NCBI GenBank assembly: GCA_964599235.1
Contig: CAZRDX010000003.1
Location: forward strand, 95,609 to 159,608
Length of the DNA: 64,000 bases
Direction: 5' to 3'
From: DRPN01 sp964599235
GTDB lineage: Bacteria; Bacteroidota; Bacteroidia; Bacteroidales; VadinHA17
Shown: positions 9,660 to 18,879 of the stretch, piece by piece
Position numbering within the stretch: position 1 is the first letter of the stretch
How the letters are laid out: each line of letters starts with the position of its first letter
Translations under genes and position numbers: made by a program
Notes under the pieces: generated by a model
What the model was told of the DNA's origin: nothing
The model's database searches: none
Seen by the model: only the letters and a program-made list of their open reading frames with translations

Positions 9660-10937
9660 TTACAGTTCGGTATAGATCAGGATCAGTCTGAGCGGACGTG
9701 TATTGTCCCACGAGTTCAGCACTACCCGCTCCATGTCGAAAGCGGGAAAATCGCTCATCAGATAGTAGGAGAGATCGTCGTTCTTTTTGAGCAGGTACTG
9801 CTGCACATGCGCCGTGAAATTGATGGTGTACTCCTCCTTTTCTTCATCGTATTTTCCGTCGTAGAAATCGGGCACCTGCCTGTCGGCCACGTCGACGAAG
9901 ACGGAATCCTCGTAGCGCACCCGCAGAGCCAGCAACGACGGCCGGCGCATGATGGCTCCCATGGGATCGTTGTGGAGGGGAATGATCAGACGGGCATTGT
10001 TAAGCACAATGGAGGAGTCGCGGTATCTTTCCAGGCCGGGAATGGTGAGCCGGGTGTACACTCCGGCCAGCCCCTGTACATAAAGCACCGAATCACCCTT
10101 TTCCTGATCCAGGTAACGGATGGCCGTCGAAGGCGGCGCCTCGTCGTAATGGTGTTCATACAATGCCACACGGGCACTGTAATAGTTGATGGCAAAACCA
10201 TACATCAGATTGTCGGCCAAGTCATTGTGATAGTAAATGGCCATATAGGTCTCGTTGTTCAGCAGATCGATCTTGGCAAAACCTCCCTGGCCCATCCCTC
10301 CCACCTTGCGGGTGGTGATGTAAAGGCCGGGGAAATGTTTCACGAAAAGTGCATTGTCCTGTAACACGGCCGTATCCCGGATGATACGGCGGGCAAAGGT
10401 TTTGGAGAGATATACCACCACCATCGTGTCCTCCGGATGGAAGGTGGCAGAACCCACCGGCCACTCGCTGATGGAATCGTACATCCGGAAATTGGAATAA
10501 TAGATCGTATCGTAACGCAAGGTACGGTACGACTCATAAACATCCACCTGCATGGTGGTGACCTCGTTGCCTGTATAGTCGCCGACGGTGAGGAAAAGTT
10601 TTACCGAGTCGACATCGGCATTGTTGCCTGGTGTCCAGGGAGAAGTAAGACGGTACTGGGTGACAATGGATGCATTGGTCCAGCCGAACACCGGGTCCAG
10701 CACATTGCCCAGCACCGCACTGCTGGGATGGTCGGTACGCATCGAATCGCGCGACCAGACCGAGCTGTACACACGGAGCGTATCCACATAGACAGGTTGT
10801 ACCTTCCCCAGCGCACTCTTCAGCTCCAGACCGATATCGGTGGGATCATCCTCACATGAGGGCATGAACAGCAACGAGAAAAGAAACAGGATCACGGGAA
10901 CGTACCAGCCTCCACCAACCCTACTGATCTTCTGCAT
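9660..10937 (-). CDS. DUF4270 family lipoprotein
   Basis: A 425-residue secreted protein with a signal peptide ending FMPSCEDDPTDIGLEL, where Cys28 is a probable lipidation site. The rest matches DUF4270, an uncharacterised Bacteroidota family predicted to be surface or periplasmic and beta-rich (VYVDTLRVYSSVWSRDSM early region). It overlaps the preceding short glycogen synthase by 17 bases, and this pairing recurs in Bacteroidota in my recollection. No function is known; involvement in the envelope or in polysaccharide handling is only inferred from location. Confidence 0.82.
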   Translation of the reverse strand: MQKISRVGGGWYVPVILFLFSLLFMPSCEDDPTDIGLELKSALGKVQPVYVDTLRVYSSVWSRDSMRTDHPSSAVLGNVLDPVFGWTNASIVTQYRLTSPWTPGNNADVDSVKLFLTVGDYTGNEVTTMQVDVYESYRTLRYDTIYYSNFRMYDSISEWPVGSATFHPEDTMVVVYLSKTFARRIIRDTAVLQDNALFVKHFPGLYITTRKVGGMGQGGFAKIDLLNNETYMAIYYHNDLADNLMYGFAINYYSARVALYEHHYDEAPPSTAIRYLDQEKGDSVLYVQGLAGVYTRLTIPGLERYRDSSIVLNNARLIIPLHNDPMGAIMRRPSLLALRVRYEDSVFVDVADRQVPDFYDGKYDEEKEEYTINFTAHVQQYLLKKNDDLSYYLMSDFPAFDMERVVLNSWDNTRPLRLILIYTEL

Positions 10938-11751
10938 GAGTTTGCCCGTTTAAGATGGAATCATAAAAAGCCGTATATGCGTCAAGGTAATGTTCTTCAT
11001 CCTGATAAGGCAGCGAAGGCATGCCCTTCTTCTCCACGAAGGCCGGGATGACCGCAGGGACGTCGGGACTACCGTAGATGACCGCATCGGAATGTTCGAG
11101 GGCCAGACGCATCACCCCCTCCCAGCCCGGAACATCCATCACGTCAAGATCGTCGGGAGTGATGCCCTCCAGCATCAGCTTCTCGCGGAAAGAGGGTCGC
11201 AGCTCCCCTTCGAACCTGTCGTTGTATACCGAATAGATCACTTTCACGTTCGTAAAGATCGGATCATCATGGTAAGCCTTTTTCAGGTAGAGAGGCACCA
11301 GCGCACCGAACCAACCCATACAGTGGACAATGTCGGGGGCCCAGCGCAGCTTCTTGACCGTCTCCAGCACACCGCGTGCGAAGAAGATCGCCCGCTCGTC
11401 ATTGTCCTCGAAAGGCTTGCCCTTCTCATCCTCAAGAACGAACTTCCGCTGAAAATAGTCTTCGTTCTCGATGAAATATACCTGCATCCTGGCCGACTGG
11501 ATCGAAGCCACCTTGATAATGAGAGGATGGTCGGTCTCGTCGATGATGATGTTCATGCCGGAAAGACGGATCACCTCATGCAACTGGTTGCGGCGCTCGT
11601 TGATGTTGCCGTAACGCGGCATGAAGGTACGTATCTCATTGCCCCGCTCCTGCACCCCCTGCGGCAGATACCGCGCCACCTTCGAGATCTCGCTCTCGGG
11701 AAGATAAGGAGTGATCTCCTGGGATACATAAAGAACCTTGTACTTTTTCAT
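10921..11751 (-). CDS. Short glycogen/starch synthase-like protein (GT5 N-terminal half)
   Basis: A 276-residue protein resembling the N-terminal catalytic domain of ADP-glucose glycogen/starch synthases: KVLYVSQEITPYLPESEISK near the start, then DIVHCMGWFGALVPLYLKK. The usual GT5 enzyme is about 480 residues with two Rossmann domains. Here the C-terminal nucleotide-sugar-binding half is missing, as in the short Bacteroidota form annotated as glycogen/starch synthase. Activity alone is doubtful; it may act with a partner. The ATG at 11751 is preferred over the upstream start at 11787 because it gives MKKYKVLYVSQE. It faces panC across a 192-base regulatory gap. Confidence 0.8.
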   Translation of the reverse strand: MKKYKVLYVSQEITPYLPESEISKVARYLPQGVQERGNEIRTFMPRYGNINERRNQLHEVIRLSGMNIIIDETDHPLIIKVASIQSARMQVYFIENEDYFQRKFVLEDEKGKPFEDNDERAIFFARGVLETVKKLRWAPDIVHCMGWFGALVPLYLKKAYHDDPIFTNVKVIYSVYNDRFEGELRPSFREKLMLEGITPDDLDVMDVPGWEGVMRLALEHSDAVIYGSPDVPAVIPAFVEKKGMPSLPYQDEEHYLDAYTAFYDSILNGQTHAEDQ

Positions 11752-11814
11752 CCTGCGATCATTTTCTCGTTCAACAACCCCTCTCACAGGCTCAACCGGT
11801 CCCCTGCGCGTCCA

Positions 11815-11846
11815 TTTTCAGGGTCAGGAATGCATTTTCCTGAAAA
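11815..11846. promoter_or_regulatory. Two mutually exclusive hairpins in the glgA-like leader
   Basis: TTTTCAGG (11815-11822) can pair with CCTGAAAA (11839-11846). Alternatively TCAGGAA (11824-11830) can pair with TTCCTGA (11837-11843). The two right arms overlap, so only one can form. Both lie between the -7 box at 11854-11861 and the leftward start codon at 11751, inside the predicted leader. Confidence 0.4.
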
Positions 11847-11853
11847 TTTCATG

Positions 11854-11861
11854 CAAAGATA
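11854..11861 (-). promoter_or_regulatory. -7 box for the glgA-like/DUF4270 operon
   Basis: On the minus strand this reads TATCTTTG. It gives a leader of roughly 100 bases before the ATG at 11751. No clear -33 TTG was found. Confidence 0.5.
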
Positions 11862-11943
11862 GTAAATTTTATTCATATTTGTGTTTCATTCTGAGGTTAA
11901 AGAGGATAGGTCCATCAAAGCATGGCCGCTGAAGACAGGAACG

Positions 11944-12792
11944 ATGCAAACGGTCACGACTGCGGAAGAACTGGAGAAGGCTCTGCGCCCTTACCGGCGG
12001 GAAGGTCTTGTGACAGGGTTCGTCCCGACGATGGGGGCTCTGCACGAAGGTCATCTGTCGCTGGTACGCTGTTCGCTGGAGCGTGATCCCGTGACGGTGG
12101 TCTCCATCTTTGTCAACCCCACACAGTTCAACGATCCGGAGGATCTGCAACGCTATCCACGCATGCCGGGGCACGATCTGGCCCTGCTGGAGGGTGTGCT
12201 GCGCCGCGACGATGTGGTCTTTCTCCCCGATGAGAAGACCATCTATCCCGAGCCCGACCGGCGGGTGTTCGACCTGGGACGGCTGGGCGAGGTGCTGGAG
12301 GGAGAGTTCCGCCCCGGCCATTTCAACGGCGTGGCACAGGTGGTCAGCCGCCTCTTTGCCCTGGTACAGCCCGGCCGGGCCTACTTCGGCGAGAAGGATT
12401 TCCAGCAGCTGGCCGTCATACGGCGCATGACCGCTCTGCTGCACCTGCCCGTGGAGATCATCCCCTGTCCCGTCGTCCGCGAAGAGGACGGCCTGGCCAT
12501 GAGCTCGCGCAACCTGCGCCTGGACGAACAGGAGAGAAAGGACGCCCCACGCATCTACCACACCCTGCTGGCAGCCCGCGAAAAAAAAGAGGAGATGTCA
12601 CCCCGCCGCCTGGAGGAGTGGGCCGCCCGCACCATCGACGAGGCCCAAACCCTCCGCACCGAATACGTGCGGATCGTCCATGCCGATACCTTCGAACCCG
12701 TACTACGATGGGACGATCCCGGCCCCAAGAGAGTCCTGGCCGCCGTATGGGCAGGGAACGTGCGCCTCATCGACAACATCCCCTTCGACTGA
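11944..12792 (+). CDS. panC: Pantoate-beta-alanine ligase
   Basis: Joins pantoate and beta-alanine with ATP to make pantothenate for coenzyme A. The 282-residue length is normal. The HIGH-like ATP motif lies in PTMGALHEGHLSLV, followed by FVNPTQFN and GEKDFQQ, which are family hallmarks. The in-frame start at 11881 would add 21 unusual residues; ATG at 11944 gives the standard N-terminus. panD, which supplies the beta-alanine, follows with its own promoter. Confidence 0.95.
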   Translation: MQTVTTAEELEKALRPYRREGLVTGFVPTMGALHEGHLSLVRCSLERDPVTVVSIFVNPTQFNDPEDLQRYPRMPGHDLALLEGVLRRDDVVFLPDEKTIYPEPDRRVFDLGRLGEVLEGEFRPGHFNGVAQVVSRLFALVQPGRAYFGEKDFQQLAVIRRMTALLHLPVEIIPCPVVREEDGLAMSSRNLRLDEQERKDAPRIYHTLLAAREKKEEMSPRRLEEWAARTIDEAQTLRTEYVRIVHADTFEPVLRWDDPGPKRVLAAVWAGNVRLIDNIPFD

Positions 12793-12818
12793 CATCCCCC
12801 TGAAGGTCAGGCATCGTT

Positions 12819-12852
12819 TTTGTACATCGTACTATAAGATTGCGTATATTTG
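12819..12852 (+). promoter_or_regulatory. panD promoter, nearly leaderless
   Basis: TTTG at 12819-12822, a 22-base spacer and TATATTTG at 12845-12852. The panD ATG is only 8 bases beyond the -7 box, so the transcript would begin within a few bases of the start codon. Confidence 0.55.
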
Positions 12853-12860
12853 CACTTGCT

Positions 12861-13214
12861 ATGTGGATCGAGGTCGTCAAATCGAAAATCCATAAGGTGA
12901 CGGTCACCGAGGCCAACCTGCAGTATGTGGGCAGCATCACCATCGACGAAGAGCTGATGGAGGCCGCCAACATCGTGGAGAACGAAAAGGTGCAGGTGGT
13001 GAACATCAACAACGGTGAGCGGCTGGAGACCTACGTGATCAAGGGTCGTCGCGGCTCGGGAGAGATCTGTCTCAACGGTCCCGCCGCCCGCAAGGCCGCC
13101 GTGGGGGATGTGATCATCATCATCTCCTATGCCATGGTGACCCCCGACGAGGCCCGTACCTTCAGGCCGGCACTGGTCTTCCCCGACACCGCCACCAACA
13201 AACTCGTAAAGTAA
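12861..13214 (+). CDS. panD: Aspartate 1-decarboxylase proenzyme
   Basis: A pyruvoyl-dependent enzyme that decarboxylates aspartate to beta-alanine, the second substrate of PanC. With the ATG at 12861 the protein is 117 residues and the self-cleavage site is Gly24-Ser25 in QYVGSITID, the canonical position. Ser25 becomes the pyruvoyl group. A conserved NGPAARKAAVGD segment follows. An upstream in-frame ATG at 12840 would shift the cleavage site to 31-32 and overlap the promoter, so it is less likely. Confidence 0.96.
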   Translation: MWIEVVKSKIHKVTVTEANLQYVGSITIDEELMEAANIVENEKVQVVNINNGERLETYVIKGRRGSGEICLNGPAARKAAVGDVIIIISYAMVTPDEARTFRPALVFPDTATNKLVK

Positions 13215-13221
13215 GACGCTC

Positions 13222-14253
13222 TTGAAGAAGCAGTTCCTCCGGACCGTCCGTTCCCTGCTTTTCCTGGCGCTGGCCGTTTTCCTGTTGTATCTGGCTTTCC
13301 GCGGCATCGACGTGGGGGAGGTATGGCGCGATCTGCAGCATGCACGGTATGCGTGGCTGCTGGTGCTCCTGCCCGTGGGGTTGCTGAGCCACCTCTTCCG
13401 CGCCTGGCGGTGGAACATCCTGATACGTCCCCTGGGCTACCGTCCCCCCCTGAGCCACACTTTCTATGCCGTGATGTCAGGTTACCTGGCCAACCTGGCT
13501 CTGCCCCGTCTGGGCGAGGTGGTGCGCTGCGGCTCCCTCACCCGCACCGACCGCATCCCCTTCGACAAGCTCATCGGCACCGTCATCACCGAACGCATCA
13601 TCGACCTGCTGATCCTGCTCTTCCTCACCGTCGTCACCTTCTTCATCAAGATCCATTTCTTCGGCGCTTTCTTCCGCCAACATATCTTCGTCCCCCTGGG
13701 GGAACGCTTCTCCGCCCTTTTCTCCGGCACCTCGTTGCTGGTGATGGTGGCCGCGGGAGCGCTCCTGGTCTTGCTTCTCTTCCTTTTGCGCAAGCGTATC
13801 GGCCGCTCCCGCCTGTTCCGGAAGGTGGTCGCTTTCGTACGCGGCATCGGTCAGGGGATGCGCACCATCCTGCAGATGGAGGACCACCTTCTTTTTTTCC
13901 TCTCCTCGGCTCTGATCTGGCTGATGTACTATCTCACGGCCTGGCTGGTGGTTTACACCCTTCCCGGCACCTCGTCGCTCACCGCCGTCGACGGGCTTTT
14001 CCTGCTGGTGGTGGGCAGTTTCGGCATGGTGGTGCCCGTGCAGGGGGGCCTGGGGGCGTACCATCTGATCGTCTCGTCGGCCCTCACCCTCTACGGCATC
14101 CCGCGCGAGACAGGCCTCGCCCTGGCCACCATCGCCCACGAGTCGCAGACCCTCCTCATCCTCGTGGTCGGAGCGTTCTCGATGATCATGGTGGTGATGC
14201 TGAAACGTCGTCCCGCCGGCAGCAAGAAGACGGACGCCCCCTCCGCCGGGTGA
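13222..14253 (+). CDS. UPF0104 / lysylphosphatidylglycerol synthase TM-region family membrane protein
   Basis: An integral membrane protein of 343 residues with about eight hydrophobic segments, matching the UPF0104 family (lysylphosphatidylglycerol synthase transmembrane region). The soluble aminoacyl-transfer domain of true MprF enzymes is absent. The family signatures NLALPRLGEVVRCGSL and VPVQGGLGAYHLI are present. Translation appears to start at TTG 13222, 7 bases after the panD stop; no nearby ATG gives a sensible N-terminus. The substrate is unknown; flippase-like roles are proposed for relatives. Confidence 0.8.
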   Translation: MKKQFLRTVRSLLFLALAVFLLYLAFRGIDVGEVWRDLQHARYAWLLVLLPVGLLSHLFRAWRWNILIRPLGYRPPLSHTFYAVMSGYLANLALPRLGEVVRCGSLTRTDRIPFDKLIGTVITERIIDLLILLFLTVVTFFIKIHFFGAFFRQHIFVPLGERFSALFSGTSLLVMVAAGALLVLLLFLLRKRIGRSRLFRKVVAFVRGIGQGMRTILQMEDHLLFFLSSALIWLMYYLTAWLVVYTLPGTSSLTAVDGLFLLVVGSFGMVVPVQGGLGAYHLIVSSALTLYGIPRETGLALATIAHESQTLLILVVGAFSMIMVVMLKRRPAGSKKTDAPSAG

Positions 14254-14309
14254 TGCGGCATCCCTCAGGACGAACTTTTTCCTATCTTTACCTTCCTTAG
14301 CAACCGGTC

Positions 14310-15689
14310 ATGGCCAAAAAACGCACGGTATGGGTCTGTCGTAACTGCGGTGCCGAGTCGCCCAAGTGGATCGGCCGGTGTCCGGCCTGTGGCGAATGGA
14401 ACACCTATGTGGAGGAGACGGTGGCTCCTGTCACCGCCGGCCGTCCGGGACGGGGCAGCGGCAGGAGCGAGCCGCCGCGTCCTCTGGGCGAGGTGGTCTC
14501 CTCACAGCGGCGGCGTCTGCGCACCGCCATGGGTGAGTTCGACAGGGTCCTGGGCGGCGGCATCGTCCCCGGCACCCTCATCCTGCTGGGGGGCGAGCCC
14601 GGCATCGGCAAGTCGACCCTCGCCCTGCAGGTGTGCCTGCAGCTGAAGGGAGGTGCGGCCCTCTACGTCTCGGGCGAGGAGAACGCCGAACAGATCAAGC
14701 TGCGCGCCGACAGGCTGGGCCTGCCCCAGGAGAACACGCTCATCTACTGCGAGACCCGTCTGGAGGCGATCCTCGAACAGCTCCACACCCTGACCCCCGC
14801 CCTGGTGGTGATCGACTCCATCCAGACGCTCACCAGCGACGAGCTGGACACCGCCGCCGGCACGGTGACCCAGATACGCGAGGCGGCCGTGCGCCTGCTG
14901 TCGTGGGCCAAGGAGAGCGAGACCCCCGTGCTGCTCATCGGCCACATCACCAAAGAGGGCACCCTCGCCGGCCCCAAGGTGCTGGAACATATCGTCGACG
15001 TGGTGCTCCATTTCGAAGGTGACCCGCGCTTCTTCTTCCGCATCCTGCGAGTGCAGAAGAACCGTTTCGGGGCGGCGTCGGAGCTGGCACTCTTCGAGAT
15101 GAAGGAGGAGGGGCTGCGTGAGGTGCTCAACCCTTCGGAGCTGCTCCTCAGCCACCTCGACGGCGCCCTCAGCGGCATCGCCACGGCCGCCACCCTCGAC
15201 GGGCTCCGGCCTTTCCTGCTGGAGGTGCAGGCGCTGGTGAGCACAGCCGTCTACGGCACCCCCCAACGCAGCACCACCGGCTTCGACGTGCGGCGTCTAC
15301 ATATGCTGCTGGCCGTGCTCGAAAAAAGGGCAGGCTTCCGCCTGTCGGCGCGCGACGTCTTCCTCAACATCGCCGGCGGCATACGCGTCGACGACCCCGC
15401 CCTCGACCTGGCTGTCACCGCCGCCATCCTCTCCTCCTACCTCGACCTGCCCGTCGACCCCTCCGTGGTCTTCGCCGCCGAAGTGGGCCTCTCCGGCGAG
15501 ATACGCCCCGTCACCCGCCTCGAACAACGCATCGGCGAAGCCGCCCGCCTGGGATTCAGGAAGATCATCGTCTCCGGATACCACAAGGAAAAACTGCCCA
15601 AAGGAAAACATCCCATCACCGTCGTGCCGGTGAAGAGGATGGAAGATATGGTCCAGTTTCTGTTCAACCCCAAAAAACCTCAACCATGA
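14310..15689 (+). CDS. radA: DNA repair protein RadA (Sms)
   Basis: A 459-residue recombination ATPase that helps process branched DNA intermediates. It carries an N-terminal zinc knuckle (CRNCGAES...CPACGEWN), Walker A GEPGIGKST, the RadA-specific KNRFG motif, and a C-terminal Lon-protease-like domain. A near-consensus -7 box, TATCTTTA, lies at 14283-14290. Its stop overlaps the start of the DUF4197 gene by 4 bases. Confidence 0.95.
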   Translation: MAKKRTVWVCRNCGAESPKWIGRCPACGEWNTYVEETVAPVTAGRPGRGSGRSEPPRPLGEVVSSQRRRLRTAMGEFDRVLGGGIVPGTLILLGGEPGIGKSTLALQVCLQLKGGAALYVSGEENAEQIKLRADRLGLPQENTLIYCETRLEAILEQLHTLTPALVVIDSIQTLTSDELDTAAGTVTQIREAAVRLLSWAKESETPVLLIGHITKEGTLAGPKVLEHIVDVVLHFEGDPRFFFRILRVQKNRFGAASELALFEMKEEGLREVLNPSELLLSHLDGALSGIATAATLDGLRPFLLEVQALVSTAVYGTPQRSTTGFDVRRLHMLLAVLEKRAGFRLSARDVFLNIAGGIRVDDPALDLAVTAAILSSYLDLPVDPSVVFAAEVGLSGEIRPVTRLEQRIGEAARLGFRKIIVSGYHKEKLPKGKHPITVVPVKRMEDMVQFLFNPKKPQP

Positions 15690-16405
15690 AAAAGAACTTA
15701 CTGTTCCTGATGATGGCACTGCTTGTCCTGACCACGCAGCGCTGCGAGGTGCTGCAGCAGCTCGAACTGCCCACGGGCACGCTCACCAAAGACGAAGTGG
15801 TGAAAGCCCTCAAAGAGGCACTGAAGATAGGCACGGAGAAAGCAGTGGCCCAGCTGGCCCGCGAAAACGGCTTCTACCTCGACGACGAGGTGAAGATTCC
15901 TTTCCCCGAAGAGGTGAAGTTCGTCGAGGAGAAACTGCGGGCCATAGGCCTGAACAGCCTGGTCGACAACTTCGTCGCAAAGATGAACCACGCCGCCGAA
16001 GAGGCGGTCAGCAAGGCCGGGCCAATCTTTTACGATGCCATCCGCCAAATGACCATCACCGATGCGGTGAACATCCTCAACGGCGACGACCATGCCGCCA
16101 CCGACTACTTCCGCGAGAAGACCTACGACCAGCTGGTCTCGGCCTTCAAACCCGACATCGAGAAGGCCCTCAACACCATGCATGTGGCCGACTACTGGAA
16201 GAAGGTGACCACGGCCTACGACAAGCTGCCCTTCACGAAAAAGGTAGAGACCGACCTGCCCCTCTATGTGACGCAGAAAGCCATCGACGGTCTCTTCGTG
16301 AAGGTGGCCGAACAGGAAAAGCTCATCCGCGAGGATCCCAAGGCCCGCACCACCGAACTGCTGAAGAAGGTGTTCGCCCAGGCCGGCCATGCGGTGGTCC
16401 GCTGA
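15686..16405 (+). CDS. DUF4197 family exported protein
   Basis: A 239-residue protein with a hydrophobic signal segment (LLFLMMALLVLTTQRCEVLQ) and an alpha-helical DUF4197 body, including the LTKDEVVKALKEALKIGTEKA and TDYFREKTYDQL regions. Cys20 aligns with the lipidated cysteine of relatives, but the preceding Gln-Arg is a poor lipobox, so lipidation is uncertain. It is coupled to radA by a 4-base overlap. Its function is unknown. Confidence 0.8.
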   Translation: MKKNLLFLMMALLVLTTQRCEVLQQLELPTGTLTKDEVVKALKEALKIGTEKAVAQLARENGFYLDDEVKIPFPEEVKFVEEKLRAIGLNSLVDNFVAKMNHAAEEAVSKAGPIFYDAIRQMTITDAVNILNGDDHAATDYFREKTYDQLVSAFKPDIEKALNTMHVADYWKKVTTAYDKLPFTKKVETDLPLYVTQKAIDGLFVKVAEQEKLIREDPKARTTELLKKVFAQAGHAVVR

Positions 16406-16411
16406 ACCGAC

Positions 16412-18778
16412 TCACCGCAGCAGGTCGTCCAGCTCGTTGACAGAAGAAGGCGAGGAAGCATCATCGCAGTCGAGGTCGATGTTGAAATCGGGAGGCGCCT
16501 CGAAATCCTCGGTCTGGAGAATGCCGTACTGCGGATCCTCGTAGATCTTTTTCATGTAGATGGCAAAGATCGGCAGAGCCATGTTGGCTCCCTGACCCAG
16601 GTGCAGGGTACGGAAATGGACCGAACGGTCCTCCCAGCCGGTCCACACCCCCGTGACCAGGGAAGGGGTCACCCCGATGAACCAACCGTCGGAATGGTTC
16701 TGGGTGGTGCCTGTCTTGCCGCCGATGGGGTTCATCAGCCCGTACTTGTACCGCAGACGGATGGCCGTCCCCTCCTTGACCACCCCCTCCAGCAGGTTGA
16801 TCATCAGGTAAGCATCCTTCTCACTGATGGCCTCATTGAAATAGGGACGGAAAGTGGAGATGGTGTTCCCCATCTTGTCCTCGATACGGGTGACGAAAAT
16901 GGGCTGGACAAAGACCCCCTTGTTGGCAAAGGTACCGTAAGCTCCCGTGAGCTCATACAGGCTCAAGTCGGACGTGCCTAAGAAGATCGAATAGACCGGA
17001 TCGATGGGACTGCGGATGCCCATCTTACGCATGATGTTGATGACCGACTGGGGGTTGAACTGTTTCATCAGCCAGGCGGAGATGTAGTTCTCCGAGTTGG
17101 CCAGACCCCACTTCAGGGTGACCATCTTGCCCCAGTACTCTTTCCTGCCCGTGCTTTTGGGGATCCACACCGTATCGTTCACATGGAACACCTGCGGAAT
17201 GTCGGGCACCTTGTAGCAGGGGGTGTAGCCGTCCTGCATGGCCAGGGTGTATAAGAAAGGCTTGATGGTGCTGCCCACCTGCCTTTTCTGTTTGATCACG
17301 GCATCGAACTTGAAGAAACGGAAATCGGGCCCGCCCACATAAGCCTTCACATAGCCCGTATGCGGATCAAAGCTCATCACCCCCGAACGGATGTAGAACT
17401 TGTAATACCGCAGGGAGTCCATCGGGCTCATCACGGTGTCGATGATACCCTTCCAGGAGAAGACCTTCATCGGCACGGGGGTGTTGAAGATACGTATGAT
17501 GGTATCCATGGGCAGGCCGGCCCGCCGCAACATGCGGTAGCGGTCGGTACGCCGCATGGCACGGTCCATGATCTCCCGTATCTGCGAAGGTTTCAGGTCA
17601 TCGGAAAAAGGCGGGTGGCGGTTGTGCCTGACATCCTCGAAGAAAGCCTCCTGCAGCTCGCCCCCCAGATGCTCCCGTACCGCCTCCTCGGCATAACGCT
17701 GAAAGACCGAATTGATGGTGGTGTAGATCTTCAGACCATCCCTGTAAATGTTGTAATCGCTGCCGTCGGGTTTCTTGTTCTTGTGACACCACCCGTAGAG
17801 CGGATCGTGTTCCCACTGGTAGAGAGCTTCCTGGTATTGCTCGTCGGTGAGGAAATACTCCCTTTGGGGATAACGCTTCATCATCGTGGTCCGGATGTAT
17901 TCCCTCAGGTAAGGGGCCAGGCCTTCGTTGTGGCTTTCTATCTTCAGGTGGACACCCAGGGGCAGCTGACTGACGGAGTCGTATGTGGCCTTGTCGATAT
18001 AGCCGTATTTCAGCATCTGGCCCAGCACCACGTTGCGGCGCCTGAGGGTGAGCTCAGGACGCCGGACGGGATTGTAATAGGCAGGGTTCTTGACCATCCC
18101 CACCAGCAAAGCCGCCTGCTCAAGGGTGAGGGAATCCGGCGTGGTCTGGAAATAGATCTCCGCCGCCGAATGGATCCCCACCGCCTGATAGAGGAAATCG
18201 AAGACGTTCAGGTACATGTCGATGATCTCCTCCTTGGTGTAGCTGCGTTCGAGTTTCACGGCGGTGACCCATTCCTTGAACTTGGCCACGGCCAGCCGGG
18301 CCATCCGCGCCGGTGCAAAACGCACGTGGGTGGTGTCGCGCGGGAAAAGGTTCTTGGCCAGCTGCTGTGTGATGGTGCTGCCCCCGCCGGCACTGTGCTG
18401 CCCCAGCAGGAAAGTTTTGACAAACACCCTGCCCAGACCCCGCACGTCAATGCCCGAATGACGGAAAAAACGCACATCCTCCGTCGCCACCAGCGCATCC
18501 GTAACGTATGGCGAAATATCCCGGTAGTCGACCCAGACCCTGTTCTGGACGTAGAACCTGCCCAGCAACACCCCGTCCTCGGAATAGACCTCCGAGGCTA
18601 CGTTCTTCTGGGGATTCTCCAGCTCCTCAAAGGTGGGCATCGGCCCCAGCCTGCCCAGCGAGATCAACACGAAGAGCAGGACCACCGACAACAAGGCCAC
18701 ACCATAAAGCGACCAGAAAACAAGTAGGTATTTTCTCGTCTTCTTCCGGGACGAAACAGTATCTCCGCCTTCCTTCAT
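16412..18778 (-). CDS. Penicillin-binding protein 1A (bifunctional class A PBP)
   Basis: A peptidoglycan synthase of 788 residues: short cytoplasmic tail, one membrane anchor (about 15-40), a GT51 glycosyltransferase domain with EDVRFFRHSGIDVRG and GGSTITQQLAKNLFPRD, and a transpeptidase domain with the active serine in GSTIKPFLY and KTGTTQNHSDGW. It polymerises and cross-links the cell wall on the periplasmic face. The ATG at 18778 is preferred to the upstream in-frame start at 18874; a -7 box ends only 6 bases before it. The C-terminus ends in an acidic tail (DLDCDDASSP). It is convergent with the DUF4197 gene, with a 6-base gap. Confidence 0.94.
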   Translation of the reverse strand: MKEGGDTVSSRKKTRKYLLVFWSLYGVALLSVVLLFVLISLGRLGPMPTFEELENPQKNVASEVYSEDGVLLGRFYVQNRVWVDYRDISPYVTDALVATEDVRFFRHSGIDVRGLGRVFVKTFLLGQHSAGGGSTITQQLAKNLFPRDTTHVRFAPARMARLAVAKFKEWVTAVKLERSYTKEEIIDMYLNVFDFLYQAVGIHSAAEIYFQTTPDSLTLEQAALLVGMVKNPAYYNPVRRPELTLRRRNVVLGQMLKYGYIDKATYDSVSQLPLGVHLKIESHNEGLAPYLREYIRTTMMKRYPQREYFLTDEQYQEALYQWEHDPLYGWCHKNKKPDGSDYNIYRDGLKIYTTINSVFQRYAEEAVREHLGGELQEAFFEDVRHNRHPPFSDDLKPSQIREIMDRAMRRTDRYRMLRRAGLPMDTIIRIFNTPVPMKVFSWKGIIDTVMSPMDSLRYYKFYIRSGVMSFDPHTGYVKAYVGGPDFRFFKFDAVIKQKRQVGSTIKPFLYTLAMQDGYTPCYKVPDIPQVFHVNDTVWIPKSTGRKEYWGKMVTLKWGLANSENYISAWLMKQFNPQSVINIMRKMGIRSPIDPVYSIFLGTSDLSLYELTGAYGTFANKGVFVQPIFVTRIEDKMGNTISTFRPYFNEAISEKDAYLMINLLEGVVKEGTAIRLRYKYGLMNPIGGKTGTTQNHSDGWFIGVTPSLVTGVWTGWEDRSVHFRTLHLGQGANMALPIFAIYMKKIYEDPQYGILQTEDFEAPPDFNIDLDCDDASSPSSVNELDDLLR

Positions 18779-18784
18779 AGCTGC

Positions 18785-18792
18785 CAAAATTA
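18785..18792 (-). promoter_or_regulatory. -7 box for PBP1A, nearly leaderless
   Basis: The minus strand reads TAATTTTG, a full TAnnTTTG match. Only 6 bases separate it from the ATG at 18778, so the mRNA would have almost no leader if this promoter is used. Confidence 0.5.
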
Positions 18793-18879
18793 GCAAATTA
18801 TGGAGAATAAATTTTGAACTTCCATCACATATTAATTTACTTTGCAGCGTTCCAAAAACGTGTGACCGTGGCAAAAAGT

